In this document: piece by piece, positions 1 to 4,724 of the stretch
Position numbering within the stretch: the first letter of the stretch is position 1
Layout of the letters: each line of letters starts with the position of its first letter
Source of the DNA: Candidatus Aenigmatarchaeota archaeon
Lineage (GTDB): Archaea > Aenigmatarchaeota > Aenigmatarchaeia > QMZP01
DNA length: 6,144 bases
Reading direction: 5' to 3'
Assembly (NCBI GenBank): GCA_020343575.1
Contig: CP070801.1
Span: 826,064-832,207 of the forward strand
Program-made: the position numbers and the translations under genes
The notes under the pieces: model-generated
Told to the model about the DNA's origin: nothing
Databases searched by the model: none
Seen by the model: the letters and a program-made list of their open reading frames with translations, nothing else

Positions 1-121
1 AGCGTTAGTACATAATCACAATGGAACCTGTATCAAGTGTGGTTACCATAATCACTTATGCTTTGATTACTGTCTGACTAACGACCGATGCTGCACATCC
101 CACAGTCTAAAGATACCATAG
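1..121 (+). CDS. Candidate 3' end of a plus-strand gene with a zinc-knuckle-like Cys/His-rich C-terminus (partial)
   Basis: A plus-strand frame (codons starting at base 2) is open from the window edge to a TAG at 119-121, giving 39 residues. It contains six Cys and five His, far more than chance would give. The segment CIKCGYHNHLCFDYC (residues 10-24) reads as C-x2-C-G-x3-H-x5-C, one residue longer than the classical CCHC zinc knuckle (C-x2-C-x4-H-x4-C). A further CC pair lies at residues 30-31. Both other strand options here are broken by stops. The frame converges on the minus-strand gene at 132-374, with only 10 bp between the stop codons. The start lies outside the window, so no ribosome site can be judged. 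Everything else in the window is on the minus strand, which lowers confidence. If real, it is probably a metal-binding tail for nucleic-acid or protein contact; that role is inference. Confidence 0.42.
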   Translation, partial: ALVHNHNGTCIKCGYHNHLCFDYCLTNDRCCTSHSLKIP

Positions 122-131
122 GCAGTCGGCC

Positions 132-374
132 TTAATCTATATTTGAGATGTCCTTCCCCCAATACGACCTCATATCAGCTCGTGCTATAAGTACTGCTAA
201 TACCACAAGCTCCTCCTCTGTGAGATACATTGCCCAATCATCGTTTGACAACACGTCCCGTACATCAGACGCACCATCCACCCCATCGCTCACAGCCAAA
301 CGATTCCCGATTAGGACAATGAGAGTCAGGATAAAAGGAACTATCCATAACCCTTCATAAGGTATATCAAACAT
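132..374 (-). CDS. Small single-pass membrane protein with acidic C-terminal part (80 aa)
   Basis: I do not recognise this 80-residue protein. Residues 8-28 (GLWIVPFILTLIVLIGNRLAV) form one strong membrane segment close to the N-terminus. It is followed by an acidic stretch (residues 30-56, many D/E) and a second moderately hydrophobic helix, ELVVLAVLIARA (55-66), which could be a short amphipathic or re-entrant helix. The start is decided by AGGAGG at 381-386, six bases before ATG at 372-374. The ATG five bases nearer the ribosome site opens only a 12-codon frame. It is preceded by a 212-bp spacer holding one copy of the 15-bp palindrome, and it is followed by a convergent plus-strand frame. 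The form suits a phage inner-membrane protein (holin-like or host-modifying), but nothing shows which. Confidence 0.82.
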   Translation of the reverse strand: MFDIPYEGLWIVPFILTLIVLIGNRLAVSDGVDGASDVRDVLSNDDWAMYLTEEELVVLAVLIARADMRSYWGKDISNID

Positions 375-380
375 ATCATA

Positions 381-386
381 CCTCCT
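381..386 (-). promoter_or_regulatory. Shine-Dalgarno site of the 80-aa gene
   Basis: AGGAGG on the minus strand lies six bases before ATG 372-374. Two overlapping ATGs exist here, and the spacing favours the second, which opens the long frame. Confidence 0.8.
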
Positions 387-403
387 ACTTGGTTAGTGTT
401 AAG

Positions 404-418
404 GTTACAACTTGTAAC
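404..418. repeat. 15-bp palindrome GTTACAA-C-TTGTAAC, copy 1 (intergenic)
   Basis: This perfect 7+1+7 palindrome is extended to 17 bp here by a flanking G/C pair (403-419). It lies in the leader of the 80-aa gene. It sits nine bases downstream of a TATAAA box (428-433), at about +3 to +17 of the predicted transcript, which is a typical repressor position. It is one of six identical-arm copies in the window. Confidence 0.93.
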
Positions 419-427
419 CCGGTTAAG

Positions 428-433
428 TTTATA
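428..433 (-). promoter_or_regulatory. Possible -10 box upstream of the 80-aa gene
   Basis: TATAAA (5/6 match to the sigma-70 -10 consensus) lies 54 bp before the start codon. No good TTGACA-like box is found 16-18 bp further upstream. It directly abuts the stem-loop at 433-451 and precedes palindrome copy 1. Without a -35 box this may need an activator or a phage sigma factor, or it may be chance. Confidence 0.33.
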
Positions 434-451
434 CTGGAGTTGCAGTCCAGT
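433..451. repeat. Inverted repeat ACTGGA-7-TCCAGT
   Basis: A perfect 6-bp stem with a 7-base loop abuts the TATAAA box of the 80-aa gene. A separate perfect 10-bp palindrome, GACATATGTC, lies just upstream at 461-470. Either could be an operator or an RNA hairpin. No U-tract follows, so it is not a classical terminator. Confidence 0.45.
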
Positions 452-460
452 CCCTCCATC

Positions 461-470
461 GACATATGTC
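461..470. repeat. 10-bp perfect palindrome GACATATGTC
   Basis: This self-complementary decamer lies in the spacer upstream of the 80-aa gene. It is a possible protein-binding site and contains an NdeI-type core, CATATG. A palindrome of this length is only mildly unexpected by chance. Confidence 0.35.
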
Positions 471-586
471 TTAGGGGTTAGGTGCTACAGCCTACCGCCA
501 GCGCCTAAAGTACCAAGGCATAGCGACTAGTATGTAGGTCTTACGTAGACACAACATAGCCCACTCAATGAATGGACTATAGTGTA

Positions 587-817
587 TCATATGAAAGTAT
601 TTTTATAGTACTCAAGCTCTACGAAATCCCACAGTCCAGTAACTTCTCCGGTATACCAGACAGCCAAGAACGTTAGGATAACTAGGCCAGCTATACCAAG
701 AGTAATTAAAAGCTTAGTTGCTACTTCAATGATGAAGAGCAGAGTTGCTCTAAAGATCTTAGCTGTGCCTTGCAGAGCTGATACTATAAGAGCAATTTGT
801 TTATCCTCTTTGCTCAT
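587..817 (-). CDS. Small membrane protein (76 aa), second gene of an overlapping pair
   Basis: This protein is not recognised. The reading frame stays open upstream to an ATG at 848-850, but GAGGAG at 825-830 sits seven bases before ATG 815-817, so I take the 76-residue form beginning MSKEDKQ. Residues 7-34 form a hydrophobic or amphipathic helix with charges at K20, R23, E31 and K35. Residues 36-56 (LLITLGIAGLVILTFLAVWYT) are a clear membrane segment. A short polar, aromatic tail (LWDFVELEYYKNTF) follows. Its first 17 bases overlap the end of the 82-aa gene, which suggests translational coupling. The size and single strong membrane span would fit a holin-like or other small phage membrane protein, but no diagnostic motif is present. 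Confidence 0.83.
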   Translation of the reverse strand: MSKEDKQIALIVSALQGTAKIFRATLLFIIEVATKLLITLGIAGLVILTFLAVWYTGEVTGLWDFVELEYYKNTFI

Positions 818-1049
818 AATATCTCTCCTCAGTTTGGTTAATGTATGCACTCATACGTTGACACATACGAATGCCCCCTCTTTTTTCTGCCTCACCTAAA
901 GCAATAGCGATATGAACTGCTTGTAAGAAAGCAACTCCTGACACTATCACTTTGTTAGGCATCGACTTATCGCCATGTCTAAAGACACGACATAAGCCAT
1001 TCTCTTCTTCTTGGACTATAGAATACAGTCCTTCAAAGTTGTTTACCAT
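801..1049 (-). CDS. Small soluble protein of unknown function (82 aa), first gene of an overlapping pair
   Basis: This protein is not recognised. The start is set by AGGAGGT at 1055-1061, five bases before ATG 1047-1049. A longer frame to an ATG at 1071-1073 would place the ribosome site inside the gene. Residues 1-35 look beta-rich (LYSIVQ..., LCRVFRHGDK, NKVIVSG). Residues 36-82 look helical and charged (VAFLQAVHIAIALGEAEKRG, then MSAYINQTEERYYEQRG). There is no membrane segment or signal peptide, and three Cys/Met-rich positions show no metal-site spacing. The stop overlaps the start of the 76-aa membrane protein by 17 bp, so the two are probably made together. The layout (small beta part plus helix) could suit a DNA- or protein-binding inhibitor, but that is a guess. 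Confidence 0.83.
   Translation of the reverse strand: MVNNFEGLYSIVQEEENGLCRVFRHGDKSMPNKVIVSGVAFLQAVHIAIALGEAEKRGGIRMCQRMSAYINQTEERYYEQRG
825..830 (-). promoter_or_regulatory. Shine-Dalgarno site deciding the start of the 76-aa gene
   Basis: GAGGAG on the minus strand, seven bases before ATG 815-817. The upstream in-frame ATG at 848-850 has no such site. Confidence 0.75.
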
Positions 1050-1054
1050 TGGTG

Positions 1055-1061
1055 ACCTCCT
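1055..1061 (-). promoter_or_regulatory. Shine-Dalgarno site deciding the start of the 82-aa gene
   Basis: AGGAGGT on the minus strand, five bases before ATG 1047-1049. It rules out the upstream in-frame ATG at 1071-1073. Confidence 0.8.
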
Positions 1062-1308
1062 TTTAGTTAACACCCAAGACAGCCCCTGTACACCATCCCC
1101 TCACCAGGGACAACCTTACGGTAAGCACACCTTTCTTCTTTCAGCGTGCAGTGAGAGACTGCCTCAGTTGGTAACTAGATCGTAGCCTAGGTTTCTCCGT
1201 TATCTCCGAAAAGGGATAGGGTCGGTAACCCCCTAACAAATGATGATCCTTAACGTACACATCCAGAGTCTTGATCCTTTCCCAGTCCTTCGCTACACTA
1301 GGTTTCAC

Positions 1309-1321
1309 ACTAGCTGCTAGT
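1309..1321. repeat. 13-bp palindrome ACTAGC-T-GCTAGT
   Basis: A perfect 6+1+6 palindrome in the long spacer upstream of the 82-aa gene. On the minus strand it overlaps the downstream half of a weak promoter-like pair (CTGACA, 16 bp, TAGTGT). Operator function is possible but unsupported, because only one copy is seen. Confidence 0.35.
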
Positions 1322-1382
1322 AACGGCATGTCAGGTACTTGCTCATCAAGACAACAGTCGGATACCTAGATAACCACTAAAC

Positions 1383-1829
1383 TCAGTGAAGTGTAACCTT
1401 ACCTTTCAACAGGATGTCAGCTAAAGATATAGATTTGTCTTGCTTACTATTGCCGGACTGATTCTTTTGCTGTTGTTTCTGTTGATTATCCTTGTTAGAG
1501 GAAGAATCCTTCTTGTTGTTTCCACTACGGTAGTTATATTTTATACCATCTCTTTTCTCCAATATAGATATATCTAAATCGGAAGTGAAGTAAGCACTAG
1601 AGTTGTCAAGTAACAACGCTTGTAGAGTCTCCAGCTCTTCAGCCACGTTGGTAGAAGCTATAACATAACGATGATGTAGCTCATAGTACTTGGACTCAGC
1701 AGCCTTGACTAACTCTTCAGCACATCTTACTTCTTCAGAGAGGTTACGGTATGGATACTCTTTACCAAAGCCCCACCAAGGCTTGTAGGTAACAACCAAG
1801 TCTCCATTGTCTATGATCTTACGATACAT
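1383..1829 (-). CDS. Helical protein with Q/N/K/S-rich low-complexity region (148 aa)
   Basis: This protein is not recognised. Residues 1-28 are aromatic and beta-like (DLVVTYKPWWGFGKEYPYR). Residues 30-75 form a long charged helix (SEEVRCAEELVKAAESKYYELHH..., EELETLQALLLD). Residues 83-100 carry a short mixed segment ending IKYNYR. Residues 102-132 are low complexity (S, N, K, Q), and a short hydrophobic C-terminal helix follows (ISLADILLKGKV, 134-145). There is no membrane segment. The ribosome site AGGAGG (1836-1841) lies six bases before ATG 1827-1829. An extended -10-like box sits 36 bp before the start codon. The plan of folded part, polar linker and C-terminal helix resembles that of the 208-aa protein at 4725-5351. 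A structural, scaffolding or assembly role is conceivable, but nothing proves it. Confidence 0.87.
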   Translation of the reverse strand: MYRKIIDNGDLVVTYKPWWGFGKEYPYRNLSEEVRCAEELVKAAESKYYELHHRYVIASTNVAEELETLQALLLDNSSAYFTSDLDISILEKRDGIKYNYRSGNNKKDSSSNKDNQQKQQQKNQSGNSKQDKSISLADILLKGKVTLH

Positions 1830-1864
1830 AAGACACCTCCTATTTAAAACAAAAGGTTAAAATA

Positions 1865-1873
1865 AATATATCA
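1865..1873 (-). promoter_or_regulatory. Possible extended -10 promoter of the 148-aa gene
   Basis: The minus strand reads TG-A-TATATT (TATATT at 1865-1870, TG-A at 1871-1873), an extended -10 element 36 bp upstream of the start codon. The -35 region 17 bp upstream is poor (AGTGGT); TAGACA lies too far away, at 22 bp. The surrounding stretch is AT-rich, with a short CA/TG tract. Confidence 0.38.
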
Positions 1874-1919
1874 CACACACAAATTAACCACTGTCTACCT
1901 AATTATTAAAGAACGTTGC

Positions 1920-2035
1920 CACCATACAGGTGACCTATCATCCAGCTTACGCTGTGGATTCTTATCCCCCTCTCTGAGGAGTGTGGTACTACGCACACAT
2001 GGTGTATAGCGGAGTAGATACCCACACCTACCGCA
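1920..2035 (-). ncRNA. String of hairpins between two genes; candidate structured leader or small RNA
   Basis: The minus-strand transcript can form consecutive stem-loops: CACC/GGTG (1920-1932); ATCC-AC-AGC with a GUAA tetraloop and GCT-GGAT (1940-1959); CCTC/GAGG (1969-1979); GTGTG/CACAC with an 8-base loop (1981-1998); and a GTAT/ATAC stem with GCGG/CCGC pairing around 2002-2035. The GUAA loop is of GNRA type only in the minus-strand reading, which agrees with the direction of the neighbouring genes. No coding frame with a ribosome site is present. The stretch lies between a promoter-like pair (2105-2134) and the 148-aa gene. It matches no riboswitch or known RNA family that I can recognise, and the structure was drawn by eye without energy calculation. 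Confidence 0.3.
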
Positions 2036-2063
2036 GATGGCAGGGTGTTTCCCTCTTATCGAG

Positions 2064-2078
2064 GTTACAAGTTGTAAC
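2064..2078. repeat. 15-bp palindrome GTTACAA-G-TTGTAAC, copy 2 (intergenic)
   Basis: A perfect palindrome in the spacer between the 541-aa and 148-aa genes. It lies about 27 bp downstream of a TATACT box (2105-2110), so it would sit at roughly +20 to +34 of a transcript from that promoter and just ahead of the hairpin string. Confidence 0.93.
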
Positions 2079-2104
2079 TTTAACTGTGTTTACCTAGGAT
2101 ACAC

Positions 2105-2134
2105 AGTATAAGTACAGTTAGGGAGGCTTGTCTT
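2105..2134 (-). promoter_or_regulatory. Possible sigma-70 promoter upstream of the structured spacer
   Basis: On the minus strand AAGACA (2129-2134, 4/6) is followed after 18 bp by TATACT (2105-2110, 5/6). It would drive the structured region and the 148-aa gene beyond it. Palindrome copy 2 lies just downstream and could control it. Confidence 0.38.
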
Positions 2135-2190
2135 GCTCTCTAAACAATGCTAAGCATTTCATAGTAGTTACCTACCAGTAAGTTAAAGTC

Positions 2191-2221
2191 CTCTCAGACA
2201 GGCTTACAGGGCCTCTGAGAG
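2191..2221 (-). terminator. Strong stem-loop just after the 541-aa gene; terminator-like without a U-tract
   Basis: CTCTCAGA (2191-2198) and TCTGAGAG (2214-2221) pair perfectly over 8 bp. They are extended by GGC/GCC inside across a 2-base bulge, leaving a 7-base loop. The structure begins 10 bases after the stop codon of the 541-aa gene. On the minus strand the sequence that follows is GACTTTAACTT rather than a run of T. It may therefore be a weak terminator, an RNase processing site or a 3' stabilising hairpin. Confidence 0.5.
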
Positions 2222-2231
2222 TGTGTTGCAC

Positions 2232-3857
2232 TTAGTGTGCTATTCCGTACATTGTACGTATACGTTGCCTCACTTCATCTTTAGTGGTAGCAATTACTTG
2301 ACGTTTGTGCTTAGCTTTATCGGCTAAGCTCTGTTGCTTACGCTTACGCATTTCATTTTCATGGGCCAGTTTATCTGCTTTATATTTAGCCCAAGGAGTC
2401 TGGCGTTCCTTAGTCATAGCATGTTTAAACACAGACCATCCTTTATGAATAGTCTTAGCTGTTGGGTAGTACTTACTTTGCTTAAGATTACGCAACTCAA
2501 GCTGAGCAGGAGTCGAGGCGTACTCTAACTCTGCCATCTTCTCAGGTGTCAAGGTGTCTTGCCACCACTGAATGTAGTTAATCCGTTCAGTACACATGGG
2601 CAATGTGTTACGATGTGCCCACTTACCAAACGTTTTCTTGTCTGCTCTAACCTTGAGGTGAGAGTTACAAGTTGTAACCTTGTCTGCAATACGTCGGATA
2701 GCCAGTACTTCAGCAGCTACCTTAAGTTTATGCTGACGAGTTTGTTCTAGTAGTTCAGCTTCAAGCTTAGCATTACGTTCAGCTTGTCTTTGTTCATTAG
2801 CCTTGACCCGTTCTTCACATTCACGATCAAACTTCTCACGTAACTGTGCTTCTACTTCATGGCTAATGCCCCGCTCTCGTGTGAAGCTACGGAGTGGGTT
2901 ATCCTCATACAATTTCTTGTATAGAGTAAAGTCTTTCGCAAGTCTGTCTAGCTGGGGAGCTTCACTTGCGATATAGTGACTAGTCAACTCAGCTTCCCAC
3001 TTACGCAGGTGCTCATCAGCATCAGCTAAAGCTAACTCATCATCTAGTTGTTTGACTCGTGCCTTAAGATCAAGAATCTCTTCTTGTTTCTTTTGCAGTT
3101 GTTCAAACATTTCTTCACGCTCACAGTTGACATCAACACAGAGCTGTGAATAGTCTTTGAATAAGTCTTCATACTCGAAGACAATATCAGGCATGTACTC
3201 CTCTTCTACATTGTTACGATACCACTTGTGTCCAGTGTAGAACTCTTCCTCTACTGCATTAACAGCATGAGCTTGAGTCGGAGGGTACTTACCACCTTCC
3301 AAGAACTCAGAGATAGGCAACCTACTCGGAGTCATTGTAGTTTTATTGTATTCAAACCAGCTTCTATGATTGGGGTTGGACTCCCTCTCTTTAAAGCTGG
3401 ACTGCTGTTCTGTTTCAACAGCTGGCTCAGGTACAGTATAACTAGCAGCTGTCTGCATAGAGCGTCTATGCTGTAGCTTACTGTAGTAAGCAAGTTCACA
3501 GTCATTCTTAGACTTCAATGAGTTGGCAGCCCATCGAGCATACACCCTAGCCTCATCACTAATGATGACTTGTATGTTTCTGTCAGGTGGATGTTCTCTC
3601 CTGACTCTGCCTACTGGCATCTGTATTACTTTAGCTTTCTTCTGGAAGGATTCAGCAGAAGGGTGAGCAGCTATTATGTGGCTGTTCCCTTGTGCCAGTG
3701 AGTCTGCTATTTGTTTAGCTATCTCTTTAGGCACTGGTTCCTTTTGCTGCGGGACTATAAGGCATTCATCACCATTGCGATCACCTTTAACCCACTTAGT
3801 TTTATAATATCCAGAAGACTTCTTTTGCTTTTTATCCTTACCTCGTTTCATTTTCAT
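2232..3857 (-). CDS. Large charged coiled-coil protein of unknown function (541 aa)
   Basis: The largest gene here; its family is not recognised. The N-terminus is very basic (eleven K/R in residues 1-24, MKMKRGKDKKQKK...). Residues 37-135 mix short helices with a possible folded core (NIQVIISDEARVYARWAANS). Residues 140-235 are polar and Pro/Glu-rich, with little predicted structure. Residues 243-292 and 333-392 are strongly charged heptad-like helices, probably coiled coil. Residues 405-490 are Trp/Tyr-rich (FGKWAHRN, INYIQWWQDTL, HKGWSVFKHA, TPWAKYKADK). The last 50 residues are again K/R-rich. There is no membrane segment, signal peptide or catalytic motif. GGAG lies about nine bases before ATG 3855-3857; a second in-frame ATG follows two codons later. 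Basic ends and coiled coils suit a nucleic-acid-associated structural or scaffold role, which is inference. Codons 394-398 (VTTCN) contain palindrome copy 3. Confidence 0.9.
   Translation of the reverse strand: MKMKRGKDKKQKKSSGYYKTKWVKGDRNGDECLIVPQQKEPVPKEIAKQIADSLAQGNSHIIAAHPSAESFQKKAKVIQMPVGRVRREHPPDRNIQVIISDEARVYARWAANSLKSKNDCELAYYSKLQHRRSMQTAASYTVPEPAVETEQQSSFKERESNPNHRSWFEYNKTTMTPSRLPISEFLEGGKYPPTQAHAVNAVEEEFYTGHKWYRNNVEEEYMPDIVFEYEDLFKDYSQLCVDVNCEREEMFEQLQKKQEEILDLKARVKQLDDELALADADEHLRKWEAELTSHYIASEAPQLDRLAKDFTLYKKLYEDNPLRSFTRERGISHEVEAQLREKFDRECEERVKANEQRQAERNAKLEAELLEQTRQHKLKVAAEVLAIRRIADKVTTCNSHLKVRADKKTFGKWAHRNTLPMCTERINYIQWWQDTLTPEKMAELEYASTPAQLELRNLKQSKYYPTAKTIHKGWSVFKHAMTKERQTPWAKYKADKLAHENEMRKRKQQSLADKAKHKRQVIATTKDEVRQRIRTMYGIAH
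2664..2678. repeat. 15-bp palindrome GTTACAA-G-TTGTAAC, copy 3 (inside the 541-aa gene)
   Basis: A perfect palindrome within coding sequence. On the minus strand it is read exactly in frame as codons for V-T-T-C-N (residues 394-398). The other two coding copies are read in a different frame. Confidence 0.93.
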
Positions 3858-3915
3858 TGCAAGAGTCTCCTATTAAGTGAACCCCCGCAATCTGTATAGA
3901 GTATCAACATTGTTG

Positions 3916-3940
3916 TTACCCCATATTATTGCAGGGGTAA
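3916..3940. repeat. Inverted repeat TTACCCC-11-GGGGTAA around a -10 box
   Basis: Perfect 7-bp arms (3916-3922, 3934-3940) are separated by 11 bases that hold the AATAAT box of the putative promoter of the 541-aa gene. Placing the arms on both sides of the -10 element suggests an operator or a melting-sensitive hairpin. Confidence 0.55.
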
Positions 3941-3953
3941 GTTAAAAATTAAA
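3925..3953 (-). promoter_or_regulatory. Possible extended -10 promoter of the 541-aa gene
   Basis: The minus strand reads TG-C-AATAAT (-10 at 3925-3930, TGC at 3931-3933), with a weak -35, TTTAAT (3948-3953), at 17 bp. It lies 67 bp before the start codon. It is flanked by the TTACCCC/GGGGTAA repeat and by a degenerate copy of the 15-bp palindrome (3959-3973) just upstream of the -35. Confidence 0.42.
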
Positions 3954-3958
3954 CGGCG

Positions 3959-3973
3959 ATTGAAACTTGTAAG
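3959..3973. repeat. Degenerate copy of the 15-bp palindrome (11/15)
   Basis: The plus strand reads ATTGAAACTTGTAAG. One arm (CTTGTAA) is intact and the other is damaged. It lies just upstream of the -35 of the putative 541-aa gene promoter, where an activator or a weaker operator half-site would lie. It may be chance. Confidence 0.3.
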
Positions 3974-4001
3974 TGCCAGCCACCTGTTGTGTTCTTTCCA
4001 T

Positions 4002-4011
4002 CATACGTATG
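4002..4011. repeat. 10-bp perfect palindrome CATACGTATG
   Basis: This self-complementary decamer lies 26 bp from palindrome copy 4 in the same spacer. A decameric palindrome also lies near copy 1 (461-470), but the two decamers differ in sequence. Confidence 0.35.
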
Positions 4012-4037
4012 TGCTGTGTGTCCGTGTCTGTCTCGAA

Positions 4038-4052
4038 GTTACAAGTTGTAAC
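4038..4052. repeat. 15-bp palindrome GTTACAA-G-TTGTAAC, copy 4 (intergenic)
   Basis: A perfect palindrome 181 bp upstream of the 541-aa gene start. A TATAAG box on the minus strand (4066-4071) lies 13 bp upstream of it, giving the same order of -10-like box then palindrome as at copy 1, though no -35 is visible. Confidence 0.93.
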
Positions 4053-4226
4053 CCGAGTTGCATACCTTATAGGTAGTACATCACACATCTCTGCTCATAA
4101 CCGCGCATTAAGTTTATGCTAAGCACATCAATAGTATCTTTTCATCAACACATATCGCAGCCCACTGTGAGTACATTGCCTCTCGGTGTACCGTCGATCA
4201 AGTTTTATGTCGCCCTAATACATAGG

Positions 4227-4466
4227 CTAATCAGTTGCATCGATTGAGGGCCACTCAGAATAACAACTAATGATTAGCAGTATTTTATTTACACATTCTG
4301 TTACAGTTAATGATTGATCGTAAGAGTTTCGTACAGTACAGACCATCAATCGGAAGCCACGCTTAGCTAAGAAGCTTGAGGCTTCGGGCCATGTTAATAT
4401 AGTATCGAGTTCTAGTAAGACTCGCTGTTCGTAGTCACCGAGTGACGTTTCAATTGGGATTAACAT
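4227..4466 (-). CDS. Small soluble protein of unknown function (79 aa)
   Basis: This protein is not recognised. AGGAG sits eight to nine bases before ATG 4464-4466. The sequence looks like a compact alpha/beta fold: a helix DYEQRVLLELDTILTW (11-26), a second helix PEASSFLAKRG (27-37), a strand FRLMVCTVRN (38-47), a polar turn, and a helix VTECVNKILLIISCYSEW (55-72). Three cysteines (C43, C58, C68) do not form a metal-site pattern. There is no signal or strong membrane segment, although residues 59-68 are quite hydrophobic. Long spacers flank it on both sides, so it is probably transcribed on its own from the TATAGT box 53 bp upstream. A regulatory or host-inhibiting role would be typical of phage genes of this kind, but is not shown. 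Confidence 0.82.
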   Translation of the reverse strand: MLIPIETSLGDYEQRVLLELDTILTWPEASSFLAKRGFRLMVCTVRNSYDQSLTVTECVNKILLIISCYSEWPSIDATD

Positions 4467-4518
4467 CTATACTATCTCCTACGTTTTAATATGTCTGGCA
4501 TTACAGCCAAACTTTATG

Positions 4519-4527
4519 ACTATAACA
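4519..4527 (-). promoter_or_regulatory. Possible extended -10 promoter of the 79-aa gene
   Basis: The minus strand reads TG-T-TATAGT (TATAGT 4519-4524, 5/6 to consensus), 53 bp before the start codon. No convincing -35 is seen; the extended TG could compensate. Confidence 0.42.
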
Positions 4528-4545
4528 TCCATCTAATTGGAAGGG

Positions 4546-4566
4546 CCGCTGTCTCCCCGACAGTGG
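4546..4566. repeat. Stem-loop CCGCTGTC-TCCCC-GACAGTGG
   Basis: An 8-bp stem (one G-T/U pair) with a 5-base loop lies just upstream of the 79-aa gene promoter and 158 bp after the 208-aa gene. In the minus direction it is followed by CCCTTCC, not a T-run, so a standard intrinsic terminator is unlikely. Confidence 0.5.
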
Positions 4567-4577
4567 TAAAGCTGCCA

Positions 4578-4612
4578 GTGTAGGCTATTAATATTTAAGC
4601 GCACACCTACAC
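4578..4612. repeat. Inverted repeat GTGTAGG-21-CCTACAC
   Basis: Perfect 7-bp arms enclose an AT-rich centre that includes TTAATATTTAA. It lies in the spacer between the 208-aa and 79-aa genes. It could be an operator or a cruciform; no terminator features are visible. Confidence 0.4.
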
Positions 4613-4724
4613 ACTCTCAGCTGGTTGTATTTTGAAGTGAGTATTTAGTACAACACACTACAGCACTACATATTTAATGTGGTGTTGCTGTCTACCACTG
4701 AGTAAGTACTACCACTCCAAGCTA

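Larger units (their letters stand above)
1050..1382. other. 333-bp spacer without a supported gene
   Basis: No frame here has a ribosome site. A 62-codon minus-strand frame (1141-1329) starts without any purine-rich site and is not called. The spacer holds a 13-bp perfect palindrome at 1309-1321, a perfect 5-bp hairpin GCAGT-GAGAG-ACTGC near 1147-1161 and a tandem CGGAGA motif near 1197-1212. A weak promoter-like pair (CTGACA, 16 bp, TAGTGT on the minus strand) overlaps the 13-bp palindrome. It lacks the 15-bp palindrome found in other spacers. It probably acts as a leader or promoter region for the 82/76-aa gene pair. Confidence 0.5.
3858..4226. other. 369-bp spacer between the 79-aa and 541-aa genes
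   Basis: No frame with a ribosome site is present; two tiny minus-strand frames (13 and 20 codons) lack proper sites. The spacer contains the promoter-like region with its inverted repeat (3916-3953), a degenerate palindrome (3959-3973), a perfect 10-bp palindrome CATACGTATG (4002-4011) and palindrome copy 4 (4038-4052). I see no structured-RNA family in 4060-4226. A TATAAG box lies at 4066-4071. Confidence 0.5.

Noticed and set aside
576..584. CACTATAG-like core resembling T7/SP6-type phage promoters on the minus strand
   Set aside because: It was found once only, with no shared flanks at other spacers; phage-polymerase promoters should recur.
387..586. tRNA or tRNA-like gene in the hairpin-rich spacer
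   Set aside because: No T-loop (GTTCGAATC-type) sequence or cloverleaf could be drawn on either strand, here or elsewhere in the window.
1141..1329. 62-codon minus-strand frame in the spacer upstream of the 82-aa gene
   Set aside because: There is no Shine-Dalgarno site before its ATG and it has no protein-like features. Every accepted gene here has a clear site.
2118..2162. 14-codon minus-strand frame (MKCLALFREQDKPP) that could be a leader peptide
   Set aside because: It has only a weak AGG at nine bases and overlaps the promoter-like pair. Such a short frame is expected by chance.
2334..2750. Plus-strand frames opposite the 541-aa gene
   Set aside because: They lack ribosome sites and lie opposite a longer well-supported gene.
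2722..4120. 13-bp direct repeat TTAAGTTTATGCT (2722-2734 and 4108-4120), with a one-mismatch copy at 423-435
   Set aside because: A single 13-bp match between two places in 6 kb is about what chance allows. One copy is in coding sequence, and there is no symmetry or consistent placement.
4114..4176. 20-codon minus-strand frame beginning MYSQWAAICV
   Set aside because: A GAGAGG is present but only two to three bases from the ATG, and the product is too short to judge.
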